DNA of 64,000 bases from Lentisphaerota bacterium (GTDB lineage: Bacteria; Verrucomicrobiota; Kiritimatiellia; UBA8416; JAIOPI01). Location: NCBI GenBank assembly GCA_021413965.1, contig JAIOPI010000033.1:62001-126000 (forward strand). Direction: 5' to 3'. How positions within the stretch are numbered: the stretch's first letter is position 1; the number at the start of each line of letters is the position of its first letter. The position numbers and the translations under genes were made by a program. Shown piece after piece: positions 1 through 8,899 of the stretch. The notes beneath the pieces are model-generated. The model saw only the letters and a list, made by a program, of their open reading frames with translations, did no database searches and was not told the origin of the DNA.

Positions 1-108
1 TAGCGAGGGATTCAGCGATCCGAGCACGCCGTTGAGGGCCATCCGGCCGTGATCGGCCAGGTCCAGCGTGGCCGGGATCGTGTTCGTGTCGTGGTCGTTC
101 GGGATCAT
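1..108 (-). CDS. Partial CDS, N-terminus of an unrecognised protein
   Basis: A reading frame starts with ATG at 108 and runs off the left edge, giving 36 visible residues beginning MIPNDHDTNTIPATLDLADH. The start codon overlaps the stop of the upstream beta-helix gene in an ATGA arrangement, a usual sign of translational coupling. The stretch is a proline-poor, soluble-looking N-terminus with no signal peptide. I recall, without being able to check, that large uncharacterised proteins of PVC bacteria begin with a similar IPATLDLA segment, so it is probably the next gene of the long operon. No function can be assigned from this fragment. Confidence 0.6.
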   Translation of the reverse strand, partial: MIPNDHDTNTIPATLDLADHGRMALNGVLGSLNPSL

Positions 109-1688
109 TCGATCACATTCCCGGGTCCGTTGGCCTTGACGCCGGACCGGTTGCCCTCAAACACATTGCGCAGTACGCGGTGGCCGCCGTCCCGGATGGG
201 CTCACCCCGGATCTCGCGATCCGTGACTTTCCCCCTGAGCATGATGGCGTGGCGCTTGCAGTCGACAACCACGTTGTCCGCGAACGTCTGGCCGCAGGAA
301 TCATGTTCATAGATGCCGTGCCCGTCGATGCCGACGACCACATTGTGGTCCACCAGGTTCTCGCGGCTGGAGGCCTCCACGAAAATTCCCTTGTTGGCCC
401 GCATGATCGTGTTTCCGAAGCAACGCGTGTTCTCGTTGTCGAAGTCCATCCAGATCCCCGGGCCATACAGAGTGTCCAGCACGACGTTGTGACGGATCAG
501 GCAGTTGACGTTGCCGTGGGTCTTGATGCCTGCGGTTTCACAGAGCGCATCCACATCGTGGAACGCGCTGCGCATGATGAGGTTGTCCTCGATGAGAAGC
601 CCGAAGTCGTGCCCGCCGCCGGGCCCCAAGCCCGCGATGCCACAAACCCCGCAGTCCGTCACCACATTGCGGCGGATGATGTGATGGCCAACCGCCGCCT
701 CCGGCTGCGGCCACCACCAGGCCTGCTTGCCCACATCGATGCCGACACCATTCGCCCAGGCCACGCGGTTGTCTTCCAGGATCCAGTGGTGGCCGCGAGT
801 GGTCGAGATCGCCCCCTGCTGCGGCATCGGAAATGCGTTGCCGGCCTGCTCGACCCTGAAGCCCTTGACGCGAATGTACCCCAGGCCAGGCTCGGCCGGA
901 CCGAAGATCGTGCCGAGAACGGTAACCTCGAACGTTGCCCCCGCCGGATCGCCATCGCCGAACGGGCGCACGTGCAGAACCCGATTCACGCGATCCACCC
1001 AGTAGGTCCCGTCCGCACGGGCAAGATCGTTCGATGAAACGACCTGCTCAAGGTGCCGCCCGTCCTGGAACACCATGCCCCGCGGAAGCGTGTACGGCGC
1101 CGTGCCCCGCAACGCATGCGCCCAGGTCATGGGCTCAAAATCCTGCGGCAGCACATTGTCCATCGTGAAGGGATCCTCTGCGTCCGGAGCACACGCCGGT
1201 AGCGGCGCCTGCCAGGCGCCAGGCGACTCGGCCGACGGCGTCCACGGCCCCGGCAGAATCACCGACCCCTTGATCACAACCGTCGCCCCGGGGGCGGCCT
1301 CGTAGCTGATCATCGCGGACGGCCCCGTGCCCCCGCGGGCGGGTGCGACCCGTTCCCGGTAGGTCCCCGCGTTGACCGCGACCCGCTCCCCCGGCCGCAG
1401 GATTTGCGCCGCCCGGTTGATTGTCTTGAACGGCTGCGCCTGAGTTCCCGGGTTGTCGTCCGAAGCCTCGGCGTGACTCTGATCCACCCAGTAAGTATGG
1501 GTGTAGGGCGTGCCGTCCTGCCACATGGGGAACGGCGCGCCGTCCGGCAGCACCATCCCGGTATCCGTCCCTGGAGCGGCCGGATCCAGGGCTGCCGCGC
1601 CGTTCGTCTCGGCGCACGCTCCCGTCACGACGGCCATCTTCAGGACCAGCACCGCCACCAGAGTCTGGCGTATCCGTCTCACCCTCAC
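105..1688 (-). CDS. Secreted right-handed parallel beta-helix protein
   Basis: A 527-residue protein with a cleavable signal peptide: a basic start, a hydrophobic run to about residue 24, and an A-C-A motif before ETNG that fits signal peptidase I. The cysteine lacks a good lipobox, so a lipoprotein is less likely. After a short linker come the signature WVDQSHA and the segment PFKTINRAAQILRPGERV, typical of the DUF1565/pectin-lyase-fold entry strand. Repeated N-x-V/I strand turns (ILEDNRV, IIRRNVV, LLIEDNLIM, LIRHNVV) then follow to the C-terminus. Such proteins bind or cleave extracellular polysaccharides; the activity here is unknown. The start is a GTG at 1688 whose GTGA overlaps the stop of the dehydrogenase gene. 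Confidence 0.8.
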   Translation of the reverse strand: MRVRRIRQTLVAVLVLKMAVVTGACAETNGAAALDPAAPGTDTGMVLPDGAPFPMWQDGTPYTHTYWVDQSHAEASDDNPGTQAQPFKTINRAAQILRPGERVAVNAGTYRERVAPARGGTGPSAMISYEAAPGATVVIKGSVILPGPWTPSAESPGAWQAPLPACAPDAEDPFTMDNVLPQDFEPMTWAHALRGTAPYTLPRGMVFQDGRHLEQVVSSNDLARADGTYWVDRVNRVLHVRPFGDGDPAGATFEVTVLGTIFGPAEPGLGYIRVKGFRVEQAGNAFPMPQQGAISTTRGHHWILEDNRVAWANGVGIDVGKQAWWWPQPEAAVGHHIIRRNVVTDCGVCGIAGLGPGGGHDFGLLIEDNLIMRSAFHDVDALCETAGIKTHGNVNCLIRHNVVLDTLYGPGIWMDFDNENTRCFGNTIMRANKGIFVEASSRENLVDHNVVVGIDGHGIYEHDSCGQTFADNVVVDCKRHAIMLRGKVTDREIRGEPIRDGGHRVLRNVFEGNRSGVKANGPGNVIE

Positions 1689-2635
1689 ACCGCTCCCATC
1701 ACCAGCGCGGCCTTGAAGAGCCCCTCTTTCCTCGTGTCGAGATCGTGGAAGGCCTCCGCCACCGCGGACAGGTCATAGTACGTCACCAGCGGCGCGAGGT
1801 TGAGCCGACCCGCCGCCATCAGCCTGACGCCGGCCTCCATCGCCGCCATCTTCTCCGCCCGCCGCCGGCAGTGGCCATTGACCACATCAATGGCCTTGTA
1901 GTTCCACAACTGCATGTTGATCGTGCGCTTGCCCCCGTCCGACATGTGATAGCCGATCAGCACGATCCGGCCATGCTGCCGCACCAGTTCGCCGCACCAG
2001 TCGATCGCCGACTGCACCCCGGCCGCCTCGATCACCACGTCGAATTCACCGCCGACCTCCTTGAGAACATCGGCCGGCGTCCGTCCCTGCGGATTGATCC
2101 TGACATCCGCGCCCATCTGCTCCGCCATCTTCAAGCGCGACGGAATGGGATCGAAGGCGCAAATGAATGCCGCGCCCTGCAGCCGCGCCACCGCCAGGGC
2201 GACCAGCCCCATGAAGCCGCAGCCGACCACGGCCACGCGGTCGCCCACACGGGTCCCGAACCGGTTTCCCGCGTGGATCACGCACGCGACCGGTTCGCCG
2301 AGCGCCCAGCGCGGATCCACGCCGGACGGCAACTTGACCAGCCGTTCCGCCGGCACCACGAAGTACTCCGTGAACTTGCCGCCCAGGGCCGTGACCGCAT
2401 CGCCGGCCTTGAGGCCCGTCACGTTCGCGCCCACCTTCTCCACGATGCCGCTGCCCTCATGCCCCAGCAGATACTCCGGGGGATTCATGTTCGCCCGGAT
2501 ACGGTAGTGCTGGACTTCCCCTTCGCACACCCCGCATACCAGCGTCTTCACCAGAACCTCGTCCGGCCCGCAGGACGGAATGTCCTGTTCCCGAAACTCA
2601 AAACCCTGTCGCGTCAGAAAAGCTGCTTTCATCAT
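1685..2635 (-). CDS. Zinc-type medium-chain alcohol/polyol dehydrogenase
   Basis: A 316-residue member of the medium-chain dehydrogenase/reductase family, oxidising an alcohol or sugar-alcohol with NAD(P). A GroES-like N-terminal domain carries the catalytic-zinc motif CGVCEGE near residue 34 and GHEGSG near residue 58. The Rossmann motif VGCGFMG lies near residue 140. The usual four-cysteine structural-zinc lobe is missing, so the protein is shorter than classical sorbitol or alcohol dehydrogenases. Translation should begin at ATGATG (2635 or 2632), with a GGAG ribosome site overlapping the stop of the isomerase gene upstream. A longer in-frame extension exists but has no homologous look. 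Its neighbours, a sugar isomerase and glycosidases, suggest a sugar or sugar-acid substrate. A distant paralogue lies at 62136-63173. Confidence 0.85.
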   Translation of the reverse strand: MMKAAFLTRQGFEFREQDIPSCGPDEVLVKTLVCGVCEGEVQHYRIRANMNPPEYLLGHEGSGIVEKVGANVTGLKAGDAVTALGGKFTEYFVVPAERLVKLPSGVDPRWALGEPVACVIHAGNRFGTRVGDRVAVVGCGFMGLVALAVARLQGAAFICAFDPIPSRLKMAEQMGADVRINPQGRTPADVLKEVGGEFDVVIEAAGVQSAIDWCGELVRQHGRIVLIGYHMSDGGKRTINMQLWNYKAIDVVNGHCRRRAEKMAAMEAGVRLMAAGRLNLAPLVTYYDLSAVAEAFHDLDTRKEGLFKAALVMGAV

Positions 2636-2643
2636 CGCGTCTC

Positions 2644-3462
2644 CTACTCCAGCGATTGCTTGCAGAACTCGACACACTTGGCCACTTCGCGCACCGCGTC
2701 GGAATCCGCGGGGACGGGGTACTCCAGCTCGATGTCCGCGGGGAACGACAACCGGTGCTTCTTCATGTACTGCAGCACCAGCGCCACCGGCGTGTCCCCC
2801 TGTCCGAATGGCATGTTGGGCCCGTTGCTCACTTTGCGGTCCTTGAGGTGGATGCTCAGGATGCGGTCGGCATACTTTTCGATAAACGGGATGGGCGACT
2901 CATTCGTGGCCGCCACGTAGTGGCCGATATCGAAGTTGATGCCCAGGTACTTGCCGTACGAGAGAACACCTCCATCGTAGGTGGTCGGCGTAACCTGCAT
3001 GTGGTTGTGGAAGCCGATCATGATCTCGTGCTTGTCGGCGAAGGGCCCCAGCCGCCGCGCCGCCTCTTCGGACAGCTCGCGGGTGATGCCCTTGGCGCCA
3101 AGGATCCTGGCGACCTCGAAATGGCGGTCGATGACGGCATCGGGAATGCACGGATCGCCGATATCGCGGTACTTGATGATGTGGATCTGGACGCCGGCGT
3201 CGTTGTACAACTTGCGCAACGCGCGAAATCCGTCCAGCGAGGTCGTGAGCATCCACTCGTTCCACTCGTTGACATCCCCGCTGGCCGCAGGCCCGCCCGC
3301 GAATTGACCGGCCGGGGCGCCCATCAGCTCGACCGAACTGATCCCGCTCTGAATGGCGTACTGCAGCAGGTTCTCCGCGAACCCGGGCAGCGTCCGGTAG
3401 CTGTAGGTGATGGCGCCGATCTGCACGCCATGGAAGTTGGAATTGGGTTTGGTTGTCGTCAT
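2644..3462 (-). CDS. Sugar phosphate isomerase/epimerase family protein (copy 1)
   Basis: A 272-residue TIM barrel of the xylose-isomerase-like (AP_endonuc_2) superfamily. Family metal and substrate residues are visible in order: GFHNHMQ near residue 152, NFDIGHY near 176, IHLKDRK near 207 and DIELEY near 245. There is no signal peptide, so it acts in the cytoplasm, probably on a keto-sugar or inositol-like intermediate; the exact substrate cannot be read from the sequence. The stop TAG overlaps the ribosome site of the dehydrogenase gene that follows, so the two are co-translated. It is a close duplicate of the protein at 8900-9757 but lacks the short insertion near residue 48 of that copy. 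Confidence 0.85.
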   Translation of the reverse strand: MTTTKPNSNFHGVQIGAITYSYRTLPGFAENLLQYAIQSGISSVELMGAPAGQFAGGPAASGDVNEWNEWMLTTSLDGFRALRKLYNDAGVQIHIIKYRDIGDPCIPDAVIDRHFEVARILGAKGITRELSEEAARRLGPFADKHEIMIGFHNHMQVTPTTYDGGVLSYGKYLGINFDIGHYVAATNESPIPFIEKYADRILSIHLKDRKVSNGPNMPFGQGDTPVALVLQYMKKHRLSFPADIELEYPVPADSDAVREVAKCVEFCKQSLE

Positions 3463-3550
3463 GCGCGTTCCAGTTTGTGCTCGGTCCTGTCATCGTCCGG
3501 AGCGTGCGCAAGCCCCATCGACAACGCAACAGTCCGTGCCAGTTTTACCG

Positions 3551-4720
3551 CTATGCGTTTCTGTCTGCGATGTACTCCAAGGTAATGGCTGCTTCACCCG
3601 TCGCAAGCCCCAACGTATTCCGTCCGCGCGCCTTGATGACATTGCGCCCCGGATGCAGCCGCCAGTTGAGCACCCGCTCGCTCACCCCGCTGCCCACCTT
3701 GAGCCAGGCGCCACCGTCGATCTGCACCTCGAAATGCTCCAGATTCGGCACGCAGTGGGTCAGCAGAACTTCCACGAGGCCCTCGGGTTTCTGCTCAAAC
3801 GTCAGGTCCAGGTGCACACGATTGACGGACGGGTAGAGGTCATCCGGGTCGTCCGTCGCCTGCGACGACTCGCGCAGCGGCGTCTGCCCGTCATACCAGG
3901 CAAGGCGGCTGTACAGGTCCAGGTCGGTGTAATCATGGACGGGCCTGCCGATGCTCGCGGCCCGCTCGAAGAAGTTGTTGGCCGTTCCGACCACAAAGCG
4001 GGTGAAGAAGGTGACGTACTCCGCCAACCTCCCGGGTGCGTCCAAATGCATCCGTTCCTCGCCTTCGAAGGTCGTCCACTGGCGCTGGTGCGCCCGGACC
4101 TCGCCGCCGCCGCCCGCCAGGATTAGGTTGTGCAGCTCCAGCGCGTTGAGGGGGATCGGACTGTCCTTCCGGGTGAACATGCTACAGCAGTTGGGATCCA
4201 CCACCACCCATTTCCCGAATTCGTCGCTGTAGGCCTCGGTCAGCGCATGGAGCGGCTCGTATTGCCAGAGCCGCGTATCCCCCGGCTTGCGCACGTTCAG
4301 CAGTCGGGCATGCCGGCCCAGCGCTTGCATGGCCTGGATGAAGACGACCGCCGCACAGATGCAGTGCAGGGGCTGCCCTTCCTGGCCTCGTGCAATCAGG
4401 TATGCGGCGTCCCAGGCCGGTTCCCCTTCGTCCGGGATGCCGAACTTCCAGTGCGACCGCACCCACTGGGACAGCGCCAGGAAGTAGTCCATGTCGCCCT
4501 GCGCATCCCGCACGACCGCGTCCAGGGCGTGTGCCTCCCGGAGCTGCGCCAACTCGGGGCACGGGAGGGGCTGGTACTGCATCGGGTAGCGGGACCGGAC
4601 GATCGCGGGGTTGTCATAGCCCACGAGCGAGACGCCGTGCGGCCAGCCCGGGTGGTGGTCGCAGATCCACCGCAGATCACCGGCATTCAACTGAACGGTT
4701 CTGGAGTAGCTGTTCGCCAT
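3551..4720 (-). CDS. Transglutaminase-like cysteine protease-fold protein
   Basis: A 389-residue protein with a central transglutaminase-like core. The Cys-His-Asp triad is visible: cysteine in HCICAAV near residue 120, histidine in EPLHALTEAY near 157, and aspartate in VVVDPNC near 173. An N-terminal segment of about 90 residues precedes the core. A C-terminal beta-rich segment (about 290-385) contains FEVQIDGGAW and resembles an Ig-like domain. There is no signal peptide. Start ATG 4720 lies five bases after the stop of the GH20-like gene, so the two are probably coupled. Family members act as peptidases or acyl-transfer enzymes. A cytoplasmic one inside a glycan-degradation operon is unusual, and the substrate is unknown. 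Confidence 0.75.
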   Translation of the reverse strand: MANSYSRTVQLNAGDLRWICDHHPGWPHGVSLVGYDNPAIVRSRYPMQYQPLPCPELAQLREAHALDAVVRDAQGDMDYFLALSQWVRSHWKFGIPDEGEPAWDAAYLIARGQEGQPLHCICAAVVFIQAMQALGRHARLLNVRKPGDTRLWQYEPLHALTEAYSDEFGKWVVVDPNCCSMFTRKDSPIPLNALELHNLILAGGGGEVRAHQRQWTTFEGEERMHLDAPGRLAEYVTFFTRFVVGTANNFFERAASIGRPVHDYTDLDLYSRLAWYDGQTPLRESSQATDDPDDLYPSVNRVHLDLTFEQKPEGLVEVLLTHCVPNLEHFEVQIDGGAWLKVGSGVSERVLNWRLHPGRNVIKARGRNTLGLATGEAAITLEYIADRNA

Positions 4721-4725
4721 AGGTG

Positions 4726-6129
4726 TTACCGGTACACGGGCAAGCGGTTCAACAGGTGCAACAGGTACTGATCCCCCCAGTTGGGGAACATCGGCTTCCG
4801 TTTCTGCGGGTCGCTGGAGAACCGGGTGCGGTCCCAGTCCGCGGCGGCCGCCCGGCGCACGTCACCCCGCAGCCGGTTGTAATCGGCCATGCGCGCGGGA
4901 TCCCCCCGGCACAGGCCGAGCAGAACCGATTCGCTGCAGAGCCAGACACTCTTCACGGCCAGAACCATTGCGTTCCAGATGTGCGCGTTCGCGGCGGGTG
5001 CGTACGCCGCCGCATCGCCCATCAAGGCCTTTCCGGTCCCGTTGACGGTCTCCAGCCGCGCGATCTCCTCGGGATTGAACGTGCCGCTACGGTTGAAAAT
5101 CTTCCGGTAAAGCGGACGCGGGATCTCCATGTCCGGCGCTCGCGCAAGAAATCGGTGCAGGGCCGGTGTCTGATCGGTGCCGAAGACGCGGCGGCTGAAT
5201 TCCCGGTGAAAGGCTGCCAGCCGAAATGGCCCCCTGGCGCGTAGAAGCGCCCCGGTGTACGCAATGCCGTAGTACATGGCATCCTGGTAGTAGCGCCAGG
5301 GCGCCCACATCGTGTTGATCACGCCCTGCGCGCCGTGCCGGCGGGCATAGCGGCACAGAAGCCGCGTGTTCGTCAGGTTGCGTCGCGTGGGCAGCACGTG
5401 CGTTCCCACGCAGGCCAGCGAGGGCGCGAGCACAAGCTTCCGAAAGCCCGCGGCCTTCAGTTTCCGGATCGGCGTCGCGCACGCCTCGGCGGTGTAGTCC
5501 CAGTGAACCAGCACCACGTCCTTGCGCAGGCCACCCGCGATGCGCCGGTCATGCACCGGATGATCGCCCCACAGCATGGGAATCTTGCCGTTCGCGCGAA
5601 CCAGATCCACGACACGGTTCACGTAGGCCGTCCAGGTCACGGTCTCGTCGAGACCGCGCTTCTCGCAGTACGCCTTCACACTCACTTCATCACACCCGAT
5701 GTGCATGTGCCGCGACGGAAACAGCCGCGCCGTAGCGCGAATCAGCCGTTCGACCAGTGTCAGCGTTGCCGGATTCAGCGGATCGAGCGCGCCAAACTCC
5801 ACGGTGCGGGTCCGCTGGCCGGCATGGAGGCCGCCATACCGCGGATGGTCGGTGATGTAGCGCGTGTGGCCGAAGGTCTCCAGTTCCGGGATGACGTCGA
5901 TGCCGCGTTCCGCCGCGACGCGCACGAGCGACCGGATTTCGGCGGCCGTTAACGCTCTCGGCATCGCCAGGTGCTTGAGACCCGGCAAAGCCACCGCGCA
6001 GCCGAAATCGTCCGTGAAATGCAGCAGGAGCGTATTGAGCTTCCATTGGGCCATGAACACGATCAGGTCGCGGTAATACGTATGCCGCTCCAGCAGCCGC
6101 GAACAGTCGATCATGACCCCCTTCATCAT
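4726..6129 (-). CDS. Glycoside hydrolase family 20-like protein (hexosaminidase-like)
   Basis: A 467-residue TIM-barrel protein resembling the catalytic domain of GH20 beta-N-acetylhexosaminidases. The adjacent Asp-Glu pair used in substrate-assisted catalysis is present in HIGCDEV near residue 146. Upstream, LLLHFTDDFG and VIPELETFGHTRYI fit early barrel strands of the family. No signal peptide or N-terminal GH20b domain is seen, so the enzyme would work on imported oligosaccharides. The start is ATG 6129 because a strong GGAGG lies eight bases upstream. The reading frame stays open far upstream, but that part overlaps the GH28-like gene and is low-complexity. Specificity for GlcNAc versus another hexosamine is not resolvable. 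Confidence 0.75.
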   Translation of the reverse strand: MMKGVMIDCSRLLERHTYYRDLIVFMAQWKLNTLLLHFTDDFGCAVALPGLKHLAMPRALTAAEIRSLVRVAAERGIDVIPELETFGHTRYITDHPRYGGLHAGQRTRTVEFGALDPLNPATLTLVERLIRATARLFPSRHMHIGCDEVSVKAYCEKRGLDETVTWTAYVNRVVDLVRANGKIPMLWGDHPVHDRRIAGGLRKDVVLVHWDYTAEACATPIRKLKAAGFRKLVLAPSLACVGTHVLPTRRNLTNTRLLCRYARRHGAQGVINTMWAPWRYYQDAMYYGIAYTGALLRARGPFRLAAFHREFSRRVFGTDQTPALHRFLARAPDMEIPRPLYRKIFNRSGTFNPEEIARLETVNGTGKALMGDAAAYAPAANAHIWNAMVLAVKSVWLCSESVLLGLCRGDPARMADYNRLRGDVRRAAAADWDRTRFSSDPQKRKPMFPNWGDQYLLHLLNRLPVYR

Positions 6130-6169
6130 GTTGTCAGCCTCCACGTCGTCCCGTTCATTGCGGCAGGCA

Positions 6170-7651
6170 TCACCGTCCCGGCATCGCCGGGTTCCAGCCC
6201 GGCTTGCCGCCGGGCGCGAACGTGATGTTGCGCACGTTCGGTTTGCGCCCGTCCCAGCTCGGGTAGTTCTCGACGAGCACGTCGGCCTCGCCCAGCGATT
6301 CGCACACCTTCCCCGCGATGGTGAAATGGTCGAAGTGGATGCCGTCGAAACTTCCGTGGAAGGACATGATCGTCGAAGAACGCGGCCAGCGCTGATCGAC
6401 CACGGTGTCCTTGATGAGCACCTTCCGGATCTGCCCGCCGCCCTTGCCGTCGCCCTTGCGGTCATGCGTGTAGAAGTCGATGAGCCGCTGCTTGGCGTCC
6501 AGCACCGGCTTCTCGAAGCGATTGCCGACAAACCGTACGTCCTCGATTTCCGCGCCGTCTTCGATATAGAGCGACATGCCGCGATCACAGCCCAGGATGT
6601 CGTTATCCTCGAAGCTGATGTCCCGTGAGGCGTTCACTTCCGACCCGAGCTTGAGCGCGGACTTAAGCGAGTAGATCGTGTTGCCGATAAAGCGCACGCT
6701 CGTCGAATCAACCGCCCCCTTGCCTTTCAGGCAGGCCGCGTCATCGCCGCAGAAAATGAAGCTGTCCCGCATGACCGTGTTCGTGCAGCTCTCCAGATCG
6801 ACGCCGTCGGTGTTGAGCACGTCGAGATGCGAGATGACTTTGACGTTCTTCAAGACGGTGTCCACACAGTTCGTGAGATGCGTATTCCAGGCCGGCGAGT
6901 CCAGCAACGTCAGCCCCTCAACGACCACGTTGCGGCAATCGGCCATCGCGAGCACGCGACCGTCCACGCCCTTCGGCCGCATTTCGACGCCGCGGGCGTC
7001 AATCGTCCCGTAGCCCGACACGATCAGGTTCTCGCAGTCCTCCGCCATGAGCAGCGCGAACGGGCCGTACCCGCTTCTCACGGACCGCCGAAGATCCGTC
7101 GGCGACGGGGAGGAAAGCAGCACGGCGCCTTCATCCAGGTGCAGCGTCATGTGGCTCTTGAGGGCCAGCGTCCCCGTCAGGTAGGTCCCGGCTTCCAGAT
7201 GGAGGGCGCCGCCTTTCGGCACCGCGTCAATGGCCTTCTGCAGGGCCGCCGTCTGCAGTTCGACCCCCGTCTTGTCGGTGACGAAGTCCGAGGCATGGAG
7301 CGTGGTTCCCTCGGGCAAACGCTCGCCAGGCTTGCGCCGGTCCGCAAGCACGTAGAGAGGGGGATACTCGTCGAACCGGATACAGTAGTACGCGCTCTTG
7401 TCGATGGCGTACGACATCGTGCCGCGGTGGACGGCGGCCTCCGGCACGCGACGGTAAGGACGGAACTCGCACTGGTGGATGAACTTGCGATTCTCCTGGC
7501 CGATGGAGGGCCTCAGCTGCACCTCAACCCGGCAGGTGTCGTCAAAGACCAGCCGTGCAAAGAACTGGTCGGAAAACACGTCGACCGGCACGATTTTCCC
7601 GTTGGCGCGAACGACATAGATGGGCCCTGAGTCTTTCATAAAGCGTTTCAT
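6170..7651 (-). CDS. GH28-like polygalacturonase-fold protein (copy 1)
   Basis: A 493-residue protein. A beta-sandwich-like N-terminal domain of about 130 residues is followed by a right-handed beta-helix of the GH28 type. Catalytic-motif candidates NTDG (near residue 280) and GDD (near 303) are present. The classical GHG and RIK motifs are not recognisable; the equivalent region reads ALKLGSE. It may cleave galacturonic-acid-containing or other glycosidic bonds, or be a lyase of related fold. No signal peptide is present, so it is cytoplasmic. The start is uncertain: ATG 7651 sits almost on top of a GGGGG tract, and ATG 7639 is an alternative. The paralogue at 29122-30639 shares the same two-domain layout. 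Confidence 0.75.
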   Translation of the reverse strand: MKRFMKDSGPIYVVRANGKIVPVDVFSDQFFARLVFDDTCRVEVQLRPSIGQENRKFIHQCEFRPYRRVPEAAVHRGTMSYAIDKSAYYCIRFDEYPPLYVLADRRKPGERLPEGTTLHASDFVTDKTGVELQTAALQKAIDAVPKGGALHLEAGTYLTGTLALKSHMTLHLDEGAVLLSSPSPTDLRRSVRSGYGPFALLMAEDCENLIVSGYGTIDARGVEMRPKGVDGRVLAMADCRNVVVEGLTLLDSPAWNTHLTNCVDTVLKNVKVISHLDVLNTDGVDLESCTNTVMRDSFIFCGDDAACLKGKGAVDSTSVRFIGNTIYSLKSALKLGSEVNASRDISFEDNDILGCDRGMSLYIEDGAEIEDVRFVGNRFEKPVLDAKQRLIDFYTHDRKGDGKGGGQIRKVLIKDTVVDQRWPRSSTIMSFHGSFDGIHFDHFTIAGKVCESLGEADVLVENYPSWDGRKPNVRNITFAPGGKPGWNPAMPGR

Positions 7652-7693
7652 CCCCCTTGTTGGCGTTTATACGATTTTAACCTCAGCCTACCC

Positions 7694-8818
7694 TTAGATC
7701 TCGTCCCGCGGCGCGCCCCCCCGCTCCCGGCACAAAGCGACGGCCAGCTTGATCCGCTCCCAGGGGGTGTCCACGGCCGTGTTGCAGGACGCGGCAAAGA
7801 TCAGACGAGGAAACCCCTCCAGTTCCCGGAAGAACCCGTCGTAAAACTGGCGGAGCTCATCGTCGGTTTTGGACGCCTGCTCGTGGGCCGAGAACCCGCC
7901 GTTGTAGATGAAGCGCTCCCCCAGACCCCAGACCTCGGCCGGAATAAAATCCCCGAGCGGCGCGTGAGGAATCCCTTCAAGCCCGTGCACCCCGGAGGCT
8001 TTGAGCACGTCGCGAAGCCCGCGCAGTTTCCCGCAGGCATGGACCAGCAGGCGCTTTCCCTTCCGTTCGAACAGGTCCGCGGCTTGCCGCACGTACGGGG
8101 TCCAGAATTTCTCGCACAGGTTCGGAGGGTAGAAGGGCGTATCCACGTTGTCCATGAGGATGGCCGCGTGCAGACCGTCCGCTTCCACCACGTCGCAGAG
8201 CATGGGCCACAGCCGCTCCCAGTACGCGTCGCAGCAGGACTTGGCCGCTTCCGGGTGCAGCATCATGAACACGGAGGCGTACTCCAGTCCGAAATCCATG
8301 TGCAGGCGCTTCAACGGGGTCTCACCCACGGGCATCATGATCAGGCCGTGCTCCCCCACCTCTGCAAGGGTCCGGGCGAACAACTCCCGGTCCCAGCTCA
8401 TCCGAAGCCGCTCCAGCGCGTACAGGTAGGCCCGGCCCTGGGTTTCCCAGTCCCGCACGAAATGCTCCATCTCGTGCGCGGTGGTCATGGCGGCCTGCTC
8501 CTGGCTCACCGCCCGGAGGTCGCCGTGCGGCGTGCGGAGAATCCGGGTCGTCTGCATGCCTAGCGGCCGCTGGATGCTTTCCACGTCCACGACCACGCCT
8601 TCGTAACACTCCATGCGCTGACAGGGGACATTGCGGGTGAAGAAGTCACAACCCAGCACCTTCATCGCGTCGAGGTCGCTCTCGGTGCCCTGGAGCTCCT
8701 CGGGCAGCGTCCCGAAGGTCTTGTGGTGCTTGTGCCACTGCCACAGGTTGAGCGAACAGGGCACCCACTCCGGCTTGCCGCCGGAAAGCAGGTTAAGCAG
8801 ATTCTGTTTCCGTGTCAT
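7694..8818 (-). CDS. URO-D/methylcobamide methyltransferase superfamily protein A
   Basis: A 374-residue TIM-barrel protein of the uroporphyrinogen decarboxylase superfamily, which also holds the corrinoid methyltransferases MtaA, MtbA and CmuA. It keeps the methyltransferase-type zinc motif: HACG near residue 258 and a C-terminal cysteine in AASCNTA near 344. This argues for thiol or methyl-transfer chemistry rather than haem synthesis. The N-terminus MTRKQNLLNLL with GKPEWVP is typical of the catabolic branch. An AAAGG ribosome site lies just before ATG 8818. It sits between a GH28-like gene and a sugar isomerase in the long operon. The substrate is unknown. Confidence 0.75.
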   Translation of the reverse strand: MTRKQNLLNLLSGGKPEWVPCSLNLWQWHKHHKTFGTLPEELQGTESDLDAMKVLGCDFFTRNVPCQRMECYEGVVVDVESIQRPLGMQTTRILRTPHGDLRAVSQEQAAMTTAHEMEHFVRDWETQGRAYLYALERLRMSWDRELFARTLAEVGEHGLIMMPVGETPLKRLHMDFGLEYASVFMMLHPEAAKSCCDAYWERLWPMLCDVVEADGLHAAILMDNVDTPFYPPNLCEKFWTPYVRQAADLFERKGKRLLVHACGKLRGLRDVLKASGVHGLEGIPHAPLGDFIPAEVWGLGERFIYNGGFSAHEQASKTDDELRQFYDGFFRELEGFPRLIFAASCNTAVDTPWERIKLAVALCRERGGAPRDEI

Positions 8819-8899
8819 ACGACCTTTGCCAACACGCGCTCGATCTTGGTCATCTTGGCCATATCGCCTATTGCCACCCGCATTCTCGCACGTCTTCGT

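Noticed and set aside
6130-6588. N-terminal extension of the GH20-like frame
   Set aside because: It overlaps the GH28-like gene, is Arg/Ser/Thr-rich, and a strong GGAGG marks the start at 6129.
7694-8818. Haem-biosynthetic uroporphyrinogen decarboxylase
   Set aside because: Multiple divergent paralogues, HxCG zinc motifs and absence of other haem genes fit the catabolic methyltransferase-like branch instead.
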